Part shown: positions 45,679 through 54,319 of the stretch, one piece after another | Position numbering within the stretch: the first letter of the stretch is position 1 | Layout of the letters: each line of letters begins with the position of its first letter | Assembly: GCA_937901465.1 (NCBI GenBank) | Contig: CALGTU010000028.1 | Coordinates: 1 to 61,984 of the forward strand | DNA length: 61,984 nt | Direction: 5' to 3' | DNA from: an uncultured Clostridia bacterium | GTDB taxonomy: Bacteria; Bacillota; Clostridia; Oscillospirales; Ruminococcaceae | The notes under the pieces: generated by a model | The model's database searches: none | What the model was told of the DNA's origin: nothing | Seen by the model: only the letters and a program-made list of their open reading frames with translations | Position numbers and translations under genes: made by a program

Positions 45679-45753
45679 TGGCACCCCCGGCGAGAATCGA
45701 ACTCACGACTAATCCTTAGGAGGGATTTGTAATATCCACTTTACTACAGGGGC
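45679..45753 (-). tRNA. tRNA-Arg (anticodon CCT)
   Basis: Complete cloverleaf on the minus strand, 75 nt including an encoded CCA. Acceptor GCCCCTG / CGGGGGT (with G.U pairs), D stem GTAA/TTAC, anticodon stem AATCC/GGATT around loop CTCCTAA (anticodon CCT, reads AGG), T stem GTGAG/CTCGC with loop TTCGATT. It lies just downstream of glyS on the same strand, and may be transcribed with it. Confidence 0.94.
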
Positions 45754-45793
45754 AAATTCGCCCTGCTCTTTTTCAGAGCAAGGCGTTTTGTTT

Positions 45794-47170
45794 TTAGAAT
45801 GCAATTCTTTCTTCGATGTAAGATTTAACTTCTGCAATAGGAATACGAACCTGCTGCATTGAATCTCTTTCACGGATTGTTACACAGTTGTCTGTTTCAC
45901 TTTCGAAGTCATATGTGATACAGAAAGGTGTTCCGATTTCGTCTTCTCTTCTGTATCTCTTTCCGATAGCACCTGCATCGTCATAGTCTGTCATAAAGTA
46001 TTTTGAAAGTTCATCAGCGAGTTCTGATGCGGGACCTGCGAGCTTCTTTGAAAGAGGAAGAACGGCAGCCTTGAAAGGAGCGAGATATGGATGGAAATGC
46101 ATAACTGTTCTTACTGAACCGTCTTCGAGTGTTTCTTCGTCGTAAGCTTCTGTAACCATAGAGAGGAAAAGTCTTTCAACGCCGAGTGAGGGTTCAACAA
46201 CATAAGGAATATACTTTTCGTTTGTTTCGGGGTCGAAGTATTCCATGCTCTTTCCGCTTGTGTTGATATGCTGAGTAAGGTCATAGTCTGTTCTGTCGGC
46301 AACGCCCCAGAGTTCACCCCAACCGAATGGGAAAAGGTATTCAAAGTCAGTAGTTGCCTTTGAATAGAAACAGAGTTCTTCGGGGTCATGGTCACGAAGA
46401 CGGAGATTTTCTTCCTTTATGCCGAGAGAAAGGAGCCAGTCACGGCAGAAGCCTCTCCAGTACTGGAACCATTCAAGGTCTGTTCCGGGTTTACAGAAGA
46501 ATTCAAGTTCCATCTGTTCGAATTCTCTTACACGGAAGATGAAGTTTCCGGGAGTGATTTCGTTTCTGAATGATTTACCTATCTGTGCAACGCCGAAAGG
46601 AACTTTCTTACGGCTTGTTCTCTGAATGTTTGCAAAGTTTACAAAGATACCCTGTGCTGTTTCGGGGCGAAGATAAAGTTCTGCCTTGCTGTCTTCTGTA
46701 ACGCCCTGGAATGTCTTGAACATAAGGTTGAACTGACGGATGTCTGTGAAATTATGCTTTCCGCAGTTTGGACAGGGAATTCCCTTTTCCTTGATGTAGT
46801 CCATCATCTGTTCGTTTGACCAGCCTGCAGGGTTTGTGCCGTCAAAGTCTTCAATAAGGTTATCGGCACGATGTCTTGTCTTACATTCCTTACAGTCCAT
46901 AAGAGGATCTGAAAATCCGCCTAAATGTCCTGATGCTACCCATGTCTGTGGGTTCATGAGGATAGCACTGTCAAGACCTACGTTATATTTATTTTCCTGA
47001 ACGAATTTTTTGAGCCATGCTTTTTTGATGTTGTTCTTGAGTTCAACACCTAAAGGACCGTAATCCCATGTATTTGCAAGACCGCCGTAGATTTCACTGC
47101 CGGGGTATACAAATCCTCTGCCCTTACAAAGAGCAACTATTTTGTCCATTGTTTTTTCAGTGTTTTTCAT
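45794..47170 (-). CDS. glyS: Glycyl-tRNA synthetase, dimeric class II type
   Basis: 458 residues, the single-chain (eukaryote-like) GlyRS. Motifs: GFVYPGSEIYGG at the start, the CPNCGKHNF zinc-like insertion, RPETAQGIF (motif), FRNEITPGNFIFRVREFEQMELEFF and the C-terminal anticodon-binding domain. Leader is only about 30 nt, so there is no T-box. AAAGGAG ribosome site. Confidence 0.96.
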   Translation of the reverse strand: MKNTEKTMDKIVALCKGRGFVYPGSEIYGGLANTWDYGPLGVELKNNIKKAWLKKFVQENKYNVGLDSAILMNPQTWVASGHLGGFSDPLMDCKECKTRHRADNLIEDFDGTNPAGWSNEQMMDYIKEKGIPCPNCGKHNFTDIRQFNLMFKTFQGVTEDSKAELYLRPETAQGIFVNFANIQRTSRKKVPFGVAQIGKSFRNEITPGNFIFRVREFEQMELEFFCKPGTDLEWFQYWRGFCRDWLLSLGIKEENLRLRDHDPEELCFYSKATTDFEYLFPFGWGELWGVADRTDYDLTQHINTSGKSMEYFDPETNEKYIPYVVEPSLGVERLFLSMVTEAYDEETLEDGSVRTVMHFHPYLAPFKAAVLPLSKKLAGPASELADELSKYFMTDYDDAGAIGKRYRREDEIGTPFCITYDFESETDNCVTIRERDSMQQVRIPIAEVKSYIEERIAF

Positions 47171-47203
47171 ATTGACTCTCCTTTGTTATGATACGCTTTT
47201 TAT

Positions 47204-47232
47204 ATTTTATTAAATTATTTGAGTTTTGTCAA
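47204..47232 (-). promoter_or_regulatory. Sigma-A promoter of glyS
   Basis: Minus strand TTGACA, 17 nt, TAAAAT, about 35 nt from the glyS start codon. Confidence 0.82.
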
Positions 47233-47299
47233 GTTTTTCGGGAATTTTCTTTCCTTTTGAAGCATAAAATTCATCAAACCATAAAAGGAGATTTTTTAT

Positions 47300-47710
47300 A
47301 TGCTTGCAGTTTCTCTCTCGGGGAAAAAAATAAAATCCGCAATTCTTTCCGTTGTCCTTGTTTTAATACTTTTTGGTACTACGTTTCTTCTTTTCTATAT
47401 AAAAGAAAGTGAAAAAATCTATCTTTCCGATGAGGCTGAAATCGTCGCTTTTTTAGAGGAAAAAGGATATAGCCCTACAAAGATTTCAGAAAAAGAAATC
47501 ATCATTCCGATAATATGGAACGAAACCTTTGAAAATTATAATCTTTTACAGAAAGAACAAGGGCTTGACCTTCATAATTTCAGAGGGAAAACTGTTTTCA
47601 AATACAGTTTCGTTTCGGGTAACAACGAGATAACCCTTCTCATTTCAGACGGTGTTTTAATAGGCGGAGATGTTTTTTCTTATGAAGAAAGAAAAAGCGG
47701 TGTTTTGTAA
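47300..47710 (+). CDS. DUF4830-type membrane-anchored protein
   Basis: 136 residues. N-terminal membrane helix (about 12-34), then an extracellular domain with LEEKGYSPTKIS, KEIIIPIIWNETFENYNLLQKEQGLDL and a final strand pair; the pattern matches the DUF4830 domain. Function unknown. Monocistronic with its own terminator. Confidence 0.75.
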   Translation: MLAVSLSGKKIKSAILSVVLVLILFGTTFLLFYIKESEKIYLSDEAEIVAFLEEKGYSPTKISEKEIIIPIIWNETFENYNLLQKEQGLDLHNFRGKTVFKYSFVSGNNEITLLISDGVLIGGDVFSYEERKSGVL

Positions 47711-47715
47711 TAAAT

Positions 47716-47745
47716 ATTCCCCCACATCTGTGGGGGAATTTTTTA
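47716..47745 (+). terminator. Rho-independent terminator
   Basis: ATTCCCCCACA-TC-TGTGGGGGAAT hairpin followed by TTTTTT. Confidence 0.9.
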
Positions 47746-47816
47746 TTCTCTGAATAGGGTAGATAAATCAAAAAGATTGCTTTGTTTAACACAGCAAAAT
47801 AAGTGAGATTTTCGTT

Positions 47817-49154
47817 TTACTCTTCTACTGTATCTACGAAGATTGCATAGATACACTTCATTGCCTGTTCGAAATCATCATCAGAAACGCCGACGATGAT
47901 GTTGAGTTCTGATGAACCCTGGTCGATCATCTTAACGTTTATCTTTGCATGTGCGAGTGCTGCGAAAATTCTTGCAGCAGTACCTCTCTGCTTTCTCATA
48001 CCTCTACCAACTATTGCGATAAGGGCAATGTTGTGTTCAAGTTCGATATGATCGGGGTTTGTGGCAGTTTTGATTTCCTGTAAAATTCTTTCTGCCTTTC
48101 CACCCATTGAGTTTTCATTTACAAGAACAGACATTGTGTCGATTCCTGAAGGGAGATGTTCGAATGAGATATTGTTTCCTTCAAGAACTTCGAGGATTTT
48201 TCTTCCGAAACCGAGTTCTGAGTTCATCATATCCTTTTCGATGTTTATTGCACAAAATCCCTTTTTACCTGCGATACCTGTTATTGTATAAGGGGGAATG
48301 ATGTCATCAGCGTTTGCAACGATCATTGTTCCTCTGTCAGCGGGAGCGTTTGTGTTCTTTATGTTTATAGGAATACCTGCTGTTCTTACGGGGAAGATAG
48401 CGTCTTCATGAAGAACGGTAGCGCCCATATATGAAAGTTCTCTGAGTTCTCTGTATGTTATTGTTGTTATGGGTGCGGGATTATCGATAATTCTTGGGTC
48501 AGCAACAAGGAAACCTGAAACGTCTGTCCAGTTTTCATAGATCTTTGCGTTTACCGCTCTTGCTACTATCGAACCTGTTATGTCAGAACCGCCTCTTGAA
48601 AATGTCTTTACAGAGCCGTTTGGCATAGAGCCATAAAAACCGGGAATAACAGCATAGTTGAGCTTTTTAAGACGTTCGCTCAAAACCTTTACTGTTCTTT
48701 CAAGATCGAAAATTCCCTTTTCGTTAAAGAAGATAACTTCTGCTGAATCAACAAAATCAAATCCTAAATATTTAGCAAGGATAATGCCGTTTAAATATTC
48801 CCCTCTTGAAGCGGCATAATCTCTTCCTGCTTTATTAAGGAAGTTTTTCTTAACCTTTTCGAATTCATCTTCGAGTGAAAGTTCGATACCGAGTTCTTTG
48901 ATGATACTGTTGTATCTTTCCTTGATATCTTCAAAAACTTTAAGATAACCTTCGTTATCGCTTTCGGCAAGGTCATAGCAAGCATAAAGCATGTCTGTTA
49001 CCTTTGTGTCGTCCTTGAATCTCTTTCCGGGTGCTGAGGGAACAGCATATCTTCTCGCTTTATCGGAAAGAATAATTTCAGCAACTTTCTTGAACTGTGT
49101 TGCATCGGCGAGTGAACTTCCGCCGAATTTTACTACTTTTATATCGTTTGTCAT
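47817..49154 (-). CDS. lysC: Aspartate kinase
   Basis: 445 residues. First enzyme of the lysine, threonine and methionine branch. KFGGSSLAD at the N-terminus, SRGGSDITGSIVA in the kinase domain, and two C-terminal ACT domains (about 295-445) that bind feedback amino acids. Start is ATG 49154, after AAAAGGGG; the ATG at 49187 lies only 2 nt from the -10 box and would be before or at the transcript start. No lysine riboswitch fits the short leader. Confidence 0.93.
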   Translation of the reverse strand: MTNDIKVVKFGGSSLADATQFKKVAEIILSDKARRYAVPSAPGKRFKDDTKVTDMLYACYDLAESDNEGYLKVFEDIKERYNSIIKELGIELSLEDEFEKVKKNFLNKAGRDYAASRGEYLNGIILAKYLGFDFVDSAEVIFFNEKGIFDLERTVKVLSERLKKLNYAVIPGFYGSMPNGSVKTFSRGGSDITGSIVARAVNAKIYENWTDVSGFLVADPRIIDNPAPITTITYRELRELSYMGATVLHEDAIFPVRTAGIPINIKNTNAPADRGTMIVANADDIIPPYTITGIAGKKGFCAINIEKDMMNSELGFGRKILEVLEGNNISFEHLPSGIDTMSVLVNENSMGGKAERILQEIKTATNPDHIELEHNIALIAIVGRGMRKQRGTAARIFAALAHAKINVKMIDQGSSELNIIVGVSDDDFEQAMKCIYAIFVDTVEE

Positions 49155-49188
49155 TGTGTCAATACCCCTTTTTATAGTCTTCTTCATA

Positions 49189-49218
49189 ATTCTAACCCTT
49201 TTGTTACTATTTTGTCAA
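49189..49218 (-). promoter_or_regulatory. Sigma-A promoter of the aspartate kinase gene
   Basis: Minus strand TTGACA, 18 nt, TAGAAT. Confidence 0.75.
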
Positions 49219-49318
49219 TCGGTGAATATGACAACATTATATCGAAAAACTACTGTTCTTTTGTGAAATACGCTTGTACGCGTACGGCGGACAGTTTTTT
49301 ATAAAAATATAAATACTA

Positions 49319-49347
49319 TTGAAATGTATATAAAATTGTGGTAAAAT
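49319..49347 (+). promoter_or_regulatory. Sigma-A promoter of glgP
   Basis: TTGAAA, 17 nt, TAAAAT, about 48 nt before the glgP start. Confidence 0.75.
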
Positions 49348-49395
49348 ATTCGTGGTATTATTTCATCTAAGTAATGATATTGGAGGTAGAATGAT

Positions 49396-51765
49396 ATGAA
49401 CAAGAAGGAATTTCTTGCCCAGATCAAGAACAATCTTTACACAGACTACAAGACAACCCTTAAAGAAGCTTCAACTCATCAGCTTCATAACGCTCTCGCA
49501 AGAACAGTTATGGCTGATATCATGCCCGATTGGCAGAAGAGTGAAAAGCGCCATGCAGCAAAGAGAAGAGCATATTATCTCTCAGCTGAATTCCTTATGG
49601 GTAGAGCTGTTTTCAATAACCTCTACTGTGCAGGTCTTTTAGACACAGCCAAGGAAGTTTTTTCTGAACAGGGCATAAACATCAACGATTTTGAAGACAT
49701 CGAAGACGCAGCTCTCGGTAACGGCGGTCTCGGAAGACTTGCTGCTTGTTTCCTTGATAGTGCGGCATCACAGGATATCCCCCTTAACGGTTACGGAATC
49801 AGATACCGCTATGGTCTTTTCAAGCAGTATTTTGAAAACGGATTCCAGAGAGAAACAGCTGACAAGTGGCTTCATCAGGGAATCGACGCATGGAGCATCC
49901 GTTGTGAAAACGACAAGGTAAGAATCGACTTCGCAGACCAGTCTGTAATGGCTGTTCCTTATGATGTTCCCATTATAGGATATGACAGAAAGTCAATAAA
50001 CACACTCCGTTTATGGCAGGCTGAAGGTCTTGATGAATTCAACTTCACAGACTTTGACAATCAGCTTTATCTCAACGCATCAGAAAATGCAATTCTCGCT
50101 GAGGCTATCAGTAATGTCCTTTATCCTAACGACAATACTGAAAAGGGACTTATTCTCCGTCTTAAACAGCAGTATTTCTTCTGCTCTGCATCTTTACAGG
50201 ATATTGTTTCAAACTATAAGAAGAAATATGGTTCTGATTTCTCTAAGTTCCCCGAACTTTATTCTATCCAGCTCAACGATACACACCCGACAGTATCTAT
50301 CCCCGAACTTATCCGTATCCTTATGTTCAAGGAAGGTATGGGATTCAACGAAGCATTTGATATCGCACAGAAGACATTCAACTATACAAACCACACAGTT
50401 ATGGCTGAAGCTCTCGAAAAATGGAATGTTTCTCTCTTCAGAAAGGTTATTCCTACAATTTACGATATCATCGGTCTTATTGATACAAAACTCAAAAACG
50501 ACCTTAAGAAGATGAAGAAGACAGACGAAGAAATCGGCTGGGTTTCAATCGTTCAGGGCGACCGTATCCACATGGCAAATATGGCTGTTTTCGCAACATC
50601 ACATACAAACGGCGTTGCAGCACTCCATACAGAAATCCTTAAAAACGACGTTCTCCGTGACTGGTACAGAATCTTCCCCGAAAGATTCCAGAACAAGACA
50701 AACGGAATTACTCCTCGTCGTTGGATAGGTCTTTGCAACCCTCAGCTTTCATCACTCATCACAGAAAAGCTCGGAACAGAAGACTGGGTTACAAATCTTG
50801 ATAAGCTTAAAGATCTTCAGAAGTTTGTTGACGACGAAGAAACACTCAAGGCTTTCGCTCATATCAAGCGTGAAAAGAAGCAGGAAGCTGTTGAATATAT
50901 CGGCAAGCACGAAAACTTCTGGATTAACCCCAACTTCATGTTCGATGTTCAGGTTAAGCGTCTTCATGAATATAAGCGTCAGCTCCTCAATGCATTTGCT
51001 ATTCTTGATATTTACTATCAGATTAAAGAAGGTGCACTCACAAACTGGCACCCGACAGTATTCATCTTCGGTGCTAAGGCTGCTCCCGCTTACAGAAGAG
51101 CAAAGGGTATCATAAAGTTTATCAACGAAATCGCAAAGAAGGTAAACTCAGACCCACAGACAAACGACAAGCTCCTTGTTCTCTTTGTTCAGAACTATAA
51201 CGTTTCTTATGCTGAAAAACTCATTCCCGCTGCTGACCTTTCAGAACAGATTTCAACAGCAGGTCTTGAAGCATCAGGAACAGGTAATATGAAGTTCATG
51301 CTCAATGGTGCTATAACAATCGGAACATGGGATGGCGCTAACATTGAAATCGCTGAAGAAGCAGGCGTACAGAACGAATACATCTTCGGTGCGAGAGTTG
51401 AAGAAATCAACCGCCTCAAAAACGGCAACTATCGTCCCAAGGAAGATTACTACTATGCAAACGACAGACTCAAGAGAGTTATCAACACACTCGTTGACGG
51501 AACATTCAACGACGGCGAAACAGGTATGTTCGGCGAGCTTTATTCCGCTCTTACAAACGGTTTCAGCTGGCATGCTCCCGATAACTACTTCATCTGCCGT
51601 GATTTCGACGATTATGTAAACGCTAAAATCAGAGCAAACCGTGAATACAACAACGACAGAACTGTATTCAACAAGAAATGCTGGATGAACGTTTGCAACG
51701 CAGGCAAGTTCTCATCAGACAGAACTGTCAAGCAGTATGCAGAAGAAATCTGGAAGGTAATTTAA
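49396..51765 (+). CDS. glgP: Glycogen/maltodextrin phosphorylase
   Basis: 789 residues, normal for the family. Releases glucose-1-phosphate from alpha-1,4-glucans. RRAYYLSAEFLMGRA and ALGNGGLGRLAACFLDS near the N-terminus; FDVQVKRLHEYKRQLLN in the middle; the pyridoxal-phosphate Lys region EASGTGNMKFMLNGAITIGTWDGANIEI near the C-terminus (motifs in part). Monocistronic with GGAGG ribosome site and strong terminator. Confidence 0.96.
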   Translation: MNKKEFLAQIKNNLYTDYKTTLKEASTHQLHNALARTVMADIMPDWQKSEKRHAAKRRAYYLSAEFLMGRAVFNNLYCAGLLDTAKEVFSEQGININDFEDIEDAALGNGGLGRLAACFLDSAASQDIPLNGYGIRYRYGLFKQYFENGFQRETADKWLHQGIDAWSIRCENDKVRIDFADQSVMAVPYDVPIIGYDRKSINTLRLWQAEGLDEFNFTDFDNQLYLNASENAILAEAISNVLYPNDNTEKGLILRLKQQYFFCSASLQDIVSNYKKKYGSDFSKFPELYSIQLNDTHPTVSIPELIRILMFKEGMGFNEAFDIAQKTFNYTNHTVMAEALEKWNVSLFRKVIPTIYDIIGLIDTKLKNDLKKMKKTDEEIGWVSIVQGDRIHMANMAVFATSHTNGVAALHTEILKNDVLRDWYRIFPERFQNKTNGITPRRWIGLCNPQLSSLITEKLGTEDWVTNLDKLKDLQKFVDDEETLKAFAHIKREKKQEAVEYIGKHENFWINPNFMFDVQVKRLHEYKRQLLNAFAILDIYYQIKEGALTNWHPTVFIFGAKAAPAYRRAKGIIKFINEIAKKVNSDPQTNDKLLVLFVQNYNVSYAEKLIPAADLSEQISTAGLEASGTGNMKFMLNGAITIGTWDGANIEIAEEAGVQNEYIFGARVEEINRLKNGNYRPKEDYYYANDRLKRVINTLVDGTFNDGETGMFGELYSALTNGFSWHAPDNYFICRDFDDYVNAKIRANREYNNDRTVFNKKCWMNVCNAGKFSSDRTVKQYAEEIWKVI

Positions 51766-51778
51766 TTTTTCAAAATAC

Positions 51779-51812
51779 CCCGATAACAGAGAAATCTGTT
51801 ATCGGGTTTTTA
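51779..51812 (+). terminator. Terminator of glgP
   Basis: CCCGATAACAGA-GAAA-TCTGTTATCGGG hairpin followed by TTTTT. Confidence 0.93.
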
Positions 51813-51854
51813 TTTGTGCGACTACGCATAAAATTTCGATGACAGTTTTTTATT

Positions 51855-51917
51855 ACCGAGCGGAAAACTTAATCCCACAACCAAGTCGGAAACGATATGT
51901 CCTGTGCGGTCACGCAC
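51855..51917. repeat. 63-bp intergenic hairpin repeat, full copy (tandem, left)
   Basis: ACCGAG start, AAGTCGGAAACGATATGTCC core, hairpin GTGCG-GTCA-CGCAC. 94 bp upstream of a second full copy. Confidence 0.7.
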
Positions 51918-51948
51918 CTGTATTTTTATGATACTTTGTCCTATCGTT

Positions 51949-52011
51949 ACCGAGCCACTTTTTAATTCCCACAACAAAGTCGGAAACGATCTGCCTGCAC
52001 GGGCTCCGTGC
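51949..52011. repeat. 63-bp intergenic hairpin repeat, full copy (tandem, right)
   Basis: ACCGAG start, AAGTCGGAAACGATCTGCC core, hairpin GCACGG-GCT-CCGTGC. The stem differs from the left copy but remains fully paired. The 358-bp gap 51766-52123 holds only this pair, the glgP terminator and the following operator. Confidence 0.7.
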
Positions 52012-52026
52012 CACCTGTAACCAAAT

Positions 52027-52081
52027 TGTAATAAAATGTAATCAAATTGTAATCGCATTACGGTATAATATATGGTATAAT
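52027..52081 (+). promoter_or_regulatory. Direct-repeat operator and promoter of the YD-repeat operon
   Basis: Heptamers TGTAATC at 52037-52043 and 52048-52054 (4-nt spacer, 11-bp period), with an additional TGTAATA at 52027. The second heptamer is 9 nt from TATAAT (52064-52069). There is no -35 consensus at the right distance, so an activator is expected. The same geometry is found at 56371-56403. A second TATAAT lies at 52076. Confidence 0.6.
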
Positions 52082-52123
52082 CTGTAATGGAGAAAAAAAT
52101 TTATTTTTCAGGGGGAAGAAAAT

Positions 52124-53446
52124 ATGAAAAAAATTATTATTGCAGTTCTCGCTTTAACACTCACATTCTCTATGACAGCGTGTGATAAACTGACAGAATT
52201 AAACCTTAATGAAACAACAGAAACTACAACTGTTGTCATAGATGGCGCTGATGTTCCTGACGGAGTTGTTATTACAGAGAATAAAGTTGACCTCGGCGAC
52301 GGCGATTATCTTATGGAAGAACTCGACGAAAGAGGGAACCTTATCTGTAACAGATATTATTCAGCAGATAATACTCTTCAGTATTATGTTACCTATGAAT
52401 ACAACGATATGGATCTCTGCACAAAAGAGATGCATTATGACGCAGAAGGAAACCTTGATATATATTTTGAAAAGGAATATAACGATAAAGGTCTTATAAC
52501 AAAGGGGTCGATCCACGAATCCGACGGAAGATGCAGTTCTTATGTCACATATGAATATGATGAAAATAATAACTGCATAAAAGAAATGAACTATGACGGC
52601 ACAGAACTTTTATCATATTCTGTTTCGGAATATAACGAAATGAACCTTATTACAAAGACAGAATTTTTCAATCCCGATGGAAGCAGTACCTATACAGATA
52701 TATATGAATACGATGAAAACGGAAACATTACAAGAGAAGCCTATTACAATGAAAATAAAGAACTGACAGGCGAATGTGTATATAAATATGACGATAACGG
52801 GAATCTTGTAAGCGAAATCCGCACCGATGAAAACGGCGAAAAATATTTCGGATATTATGAAAGAAACGCATCTGTAGTTGAAACATGGGAGAATGAAGTC
52901 GGCGAAATTCTTTATAAATATGATTATGAAGATGGCGCTCTCAAAAGGGAATACTTCTATAAAAAAGGAGTTATGACTCATTTTGAAGAATATATTGAAG
53001 AAAACGGCTCCCACATTATCATAAGAACATATGTTGACGCAATGGGAAATCCCACACGGTCAGAAACATATAACGAATATGGCTATAAAGAAATTGAAAC
53101 ATACTTTGACGAAATCGGCGAAGTAAAAGATTATTACACCTATGAATACAACGGCGACTGGCTCATTGAAAGACGCGATTATAAAAATGCAGCAGGCGAT
53201 ACATTATGGTTCAATACCTATGAATACGATGAAAATTTAAGACTTGTAAAAGACAGTTGCTATTTCCCCGAAAGTGAGTTACAATCATATCAGACTATGG
53301 AATACGATGAATACGGAAACGAATCAAAGCGTTCTGTTTATAACGCCGACGGAACACTTAATACATATCGCGAAATGCAGTATGACGACTATGGAAATCT
53401 TATTTCTTTCAAGGATTATAACGCTGACGGCACACCTATTTCTTAA
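52124..53446 (+). CDS. Lipoprotein with YD/Rhs-like tyrosine-rich repeats
   Basis: 440 residues. Lipobox SMTAC (Cys at about 20), a Thr-rich linker, then at least a dozen repeats of about 20-22 residues with the pattern Y-E-Y-[DN]-E-x-G/N-x-[IL] (for example YEYDENGNITREAYYN, YKYDDNGNLVSE). These resemble YD/Rhs repeats, which form beta-sheet surfaces; no toxin domain follows. Probably anchored outside the membrane. First of three related genes, 12 and 5 bp apart. Function unknown. Confidence 0.8.
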   Translation: MKKIIIAVLALTLTFSMTACDKLTELNLNETTETTTVVIDGADVPDGVVITENKVDLGDGDYLMEELDERGNLICNRYYSADNTLQYYVTYEYNDMDLCTKEMHYDAEGNLDIYFEKEYNDKGLITKGSIHESDGRCSSYVTYEYDENNNCIKEMNYDGTELLSYSVSEYNEMNLITKTEFFNPDGSSTYTDIYEYDENGNITREAYYNENKELTGECVYKYDDNGNLVSEIRTDENGEKYFGYYERNASVVETWENEVGEILYKYDYEDGALKREYFYKKGVMTHFEEYIEENGSHIIIRTYVDAMGNPTRSETYNEYGYKEIETYFDEIGEVKDYYTYEYNGDWLIERRDYKNAAGDTLWFNTYEYDENLRLVKDSCYFPESELQSYQTMEYDEYGNESKRSVYNADGTLNTYREMQYDDYGNLISFKDYNADGTPIS

Positions 53447-53457
53447 GGAGAAATAAA

Positions 53458-54315
53458 ATGAAGAAATCAGAAATAATTATCGTAATAACGATAGTGGTTC
53501 TTGCAATAGCGGCGATTGTCATAGGAATAAATGCATTCGGTGACACAGAAATCGGCATTTCGGATTTTTTCAGAAACATTCCCACTGAAGTCGAATATTT
53601 TGATGTTGAAGAAAAATATGTAAAGCAGGTAACAGACAGCCGTGGGCTTGTCATAAAAGAAGAAAAATATTCTCTTGAAGATGATAAAAAACTAAGTTCT
53701 TCTACTTTTACATATGACACAAACGGAAATCTTCTTGAAATAGAAACCCGTGTAGAATCCGAAGCTTTTTCGTTTGAAATGTATGACAACTACAAATCTG
53801 AAACCATACTTAACGCTTATTATGAATATGATGAAAACAACAACAACATAAAGTATATTCAGACTACCTCTTCAGTTACCAGAGGCCCCGAAGGTGTATT
53901 ATCCGAGCATACTTATGTTATCGCGAATGCCGAATATCAGTATGATGAAAACAATCATATAACAAAAACAATAAGTTATGATGTAAGCGGCGGAAGATTA
54001 TCAAACGCAATATCATATTATCAACTTCATAAATGCTATGAAAACGGAAATATAGCCGAAAGTCATTTATATATTCATGGCAAGGAACTTATATCCATTG
54101 ACAAATATCAATATGACGAAAACGGAAATAAGATAAGATGCGATTCGTATTTTCCCGAAGAAGAATTAAAAAGTTATACTATCTATGAATATGACGAAGA
54201 AGGCAATCTTATTTATGAAACGCTTTTCGACGAGGATGGATACAAGTTACTTCATAACGAATATAACGAATACGGCGATATGATCAAGAAAACCACATAT
54301 CAGGACAAAGGATGA
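53458..54315 (+). CDS. Membrane-anchored YD-repeat protein
   Basis: 285 residues. N-terminal membrane anchor (about 5-25: IIIVITIVVLAIAAIVIGI) without lipobox, then YD-type repeats (YEYDENNNNIKYI, YQYDENGNKIRCD, YEYDEEGNLIYE). The anchor is close to that of the next gene, showing duplication. Ribosome site AAGGAGA. Confidence 0.78.
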   Translation: MKKSEIIIVITIVVLAIAAIVIGINAFGDTEIGISDFFRNIPTEVEYFDVEEKYVKQVTDSRGLVIKEEKYSLEDDKKLSSSTFTYDTNGNLLEIETRVESEAFSFEMYDNYKSETILNAYYEYDENNNNIKYIQTTSSVTRGPEGVLSEHTYVIANAEYQYDENNHITKTISYDVSGGRLSNAISYYQLHKCYENGNIAESHLYIHGKELISIDKYQYDENGNKIRCDSYFPEEELKSYTIYEYDEEGNLIYETLFDEDGYKLLHNEYNEYGDMIKKTTYQDKG

Positions 54316-54319
54316 TTCT

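Noticed and set aside
47171..47203. T-box leader of glyS
   Set aside because: The promoter lies about 35 nt from the start codon; no room for a T-box.
49155..49190. Lysine riboswitch of the aspartate kinase gene
   Set aside because: Leader of about 30 nt only.
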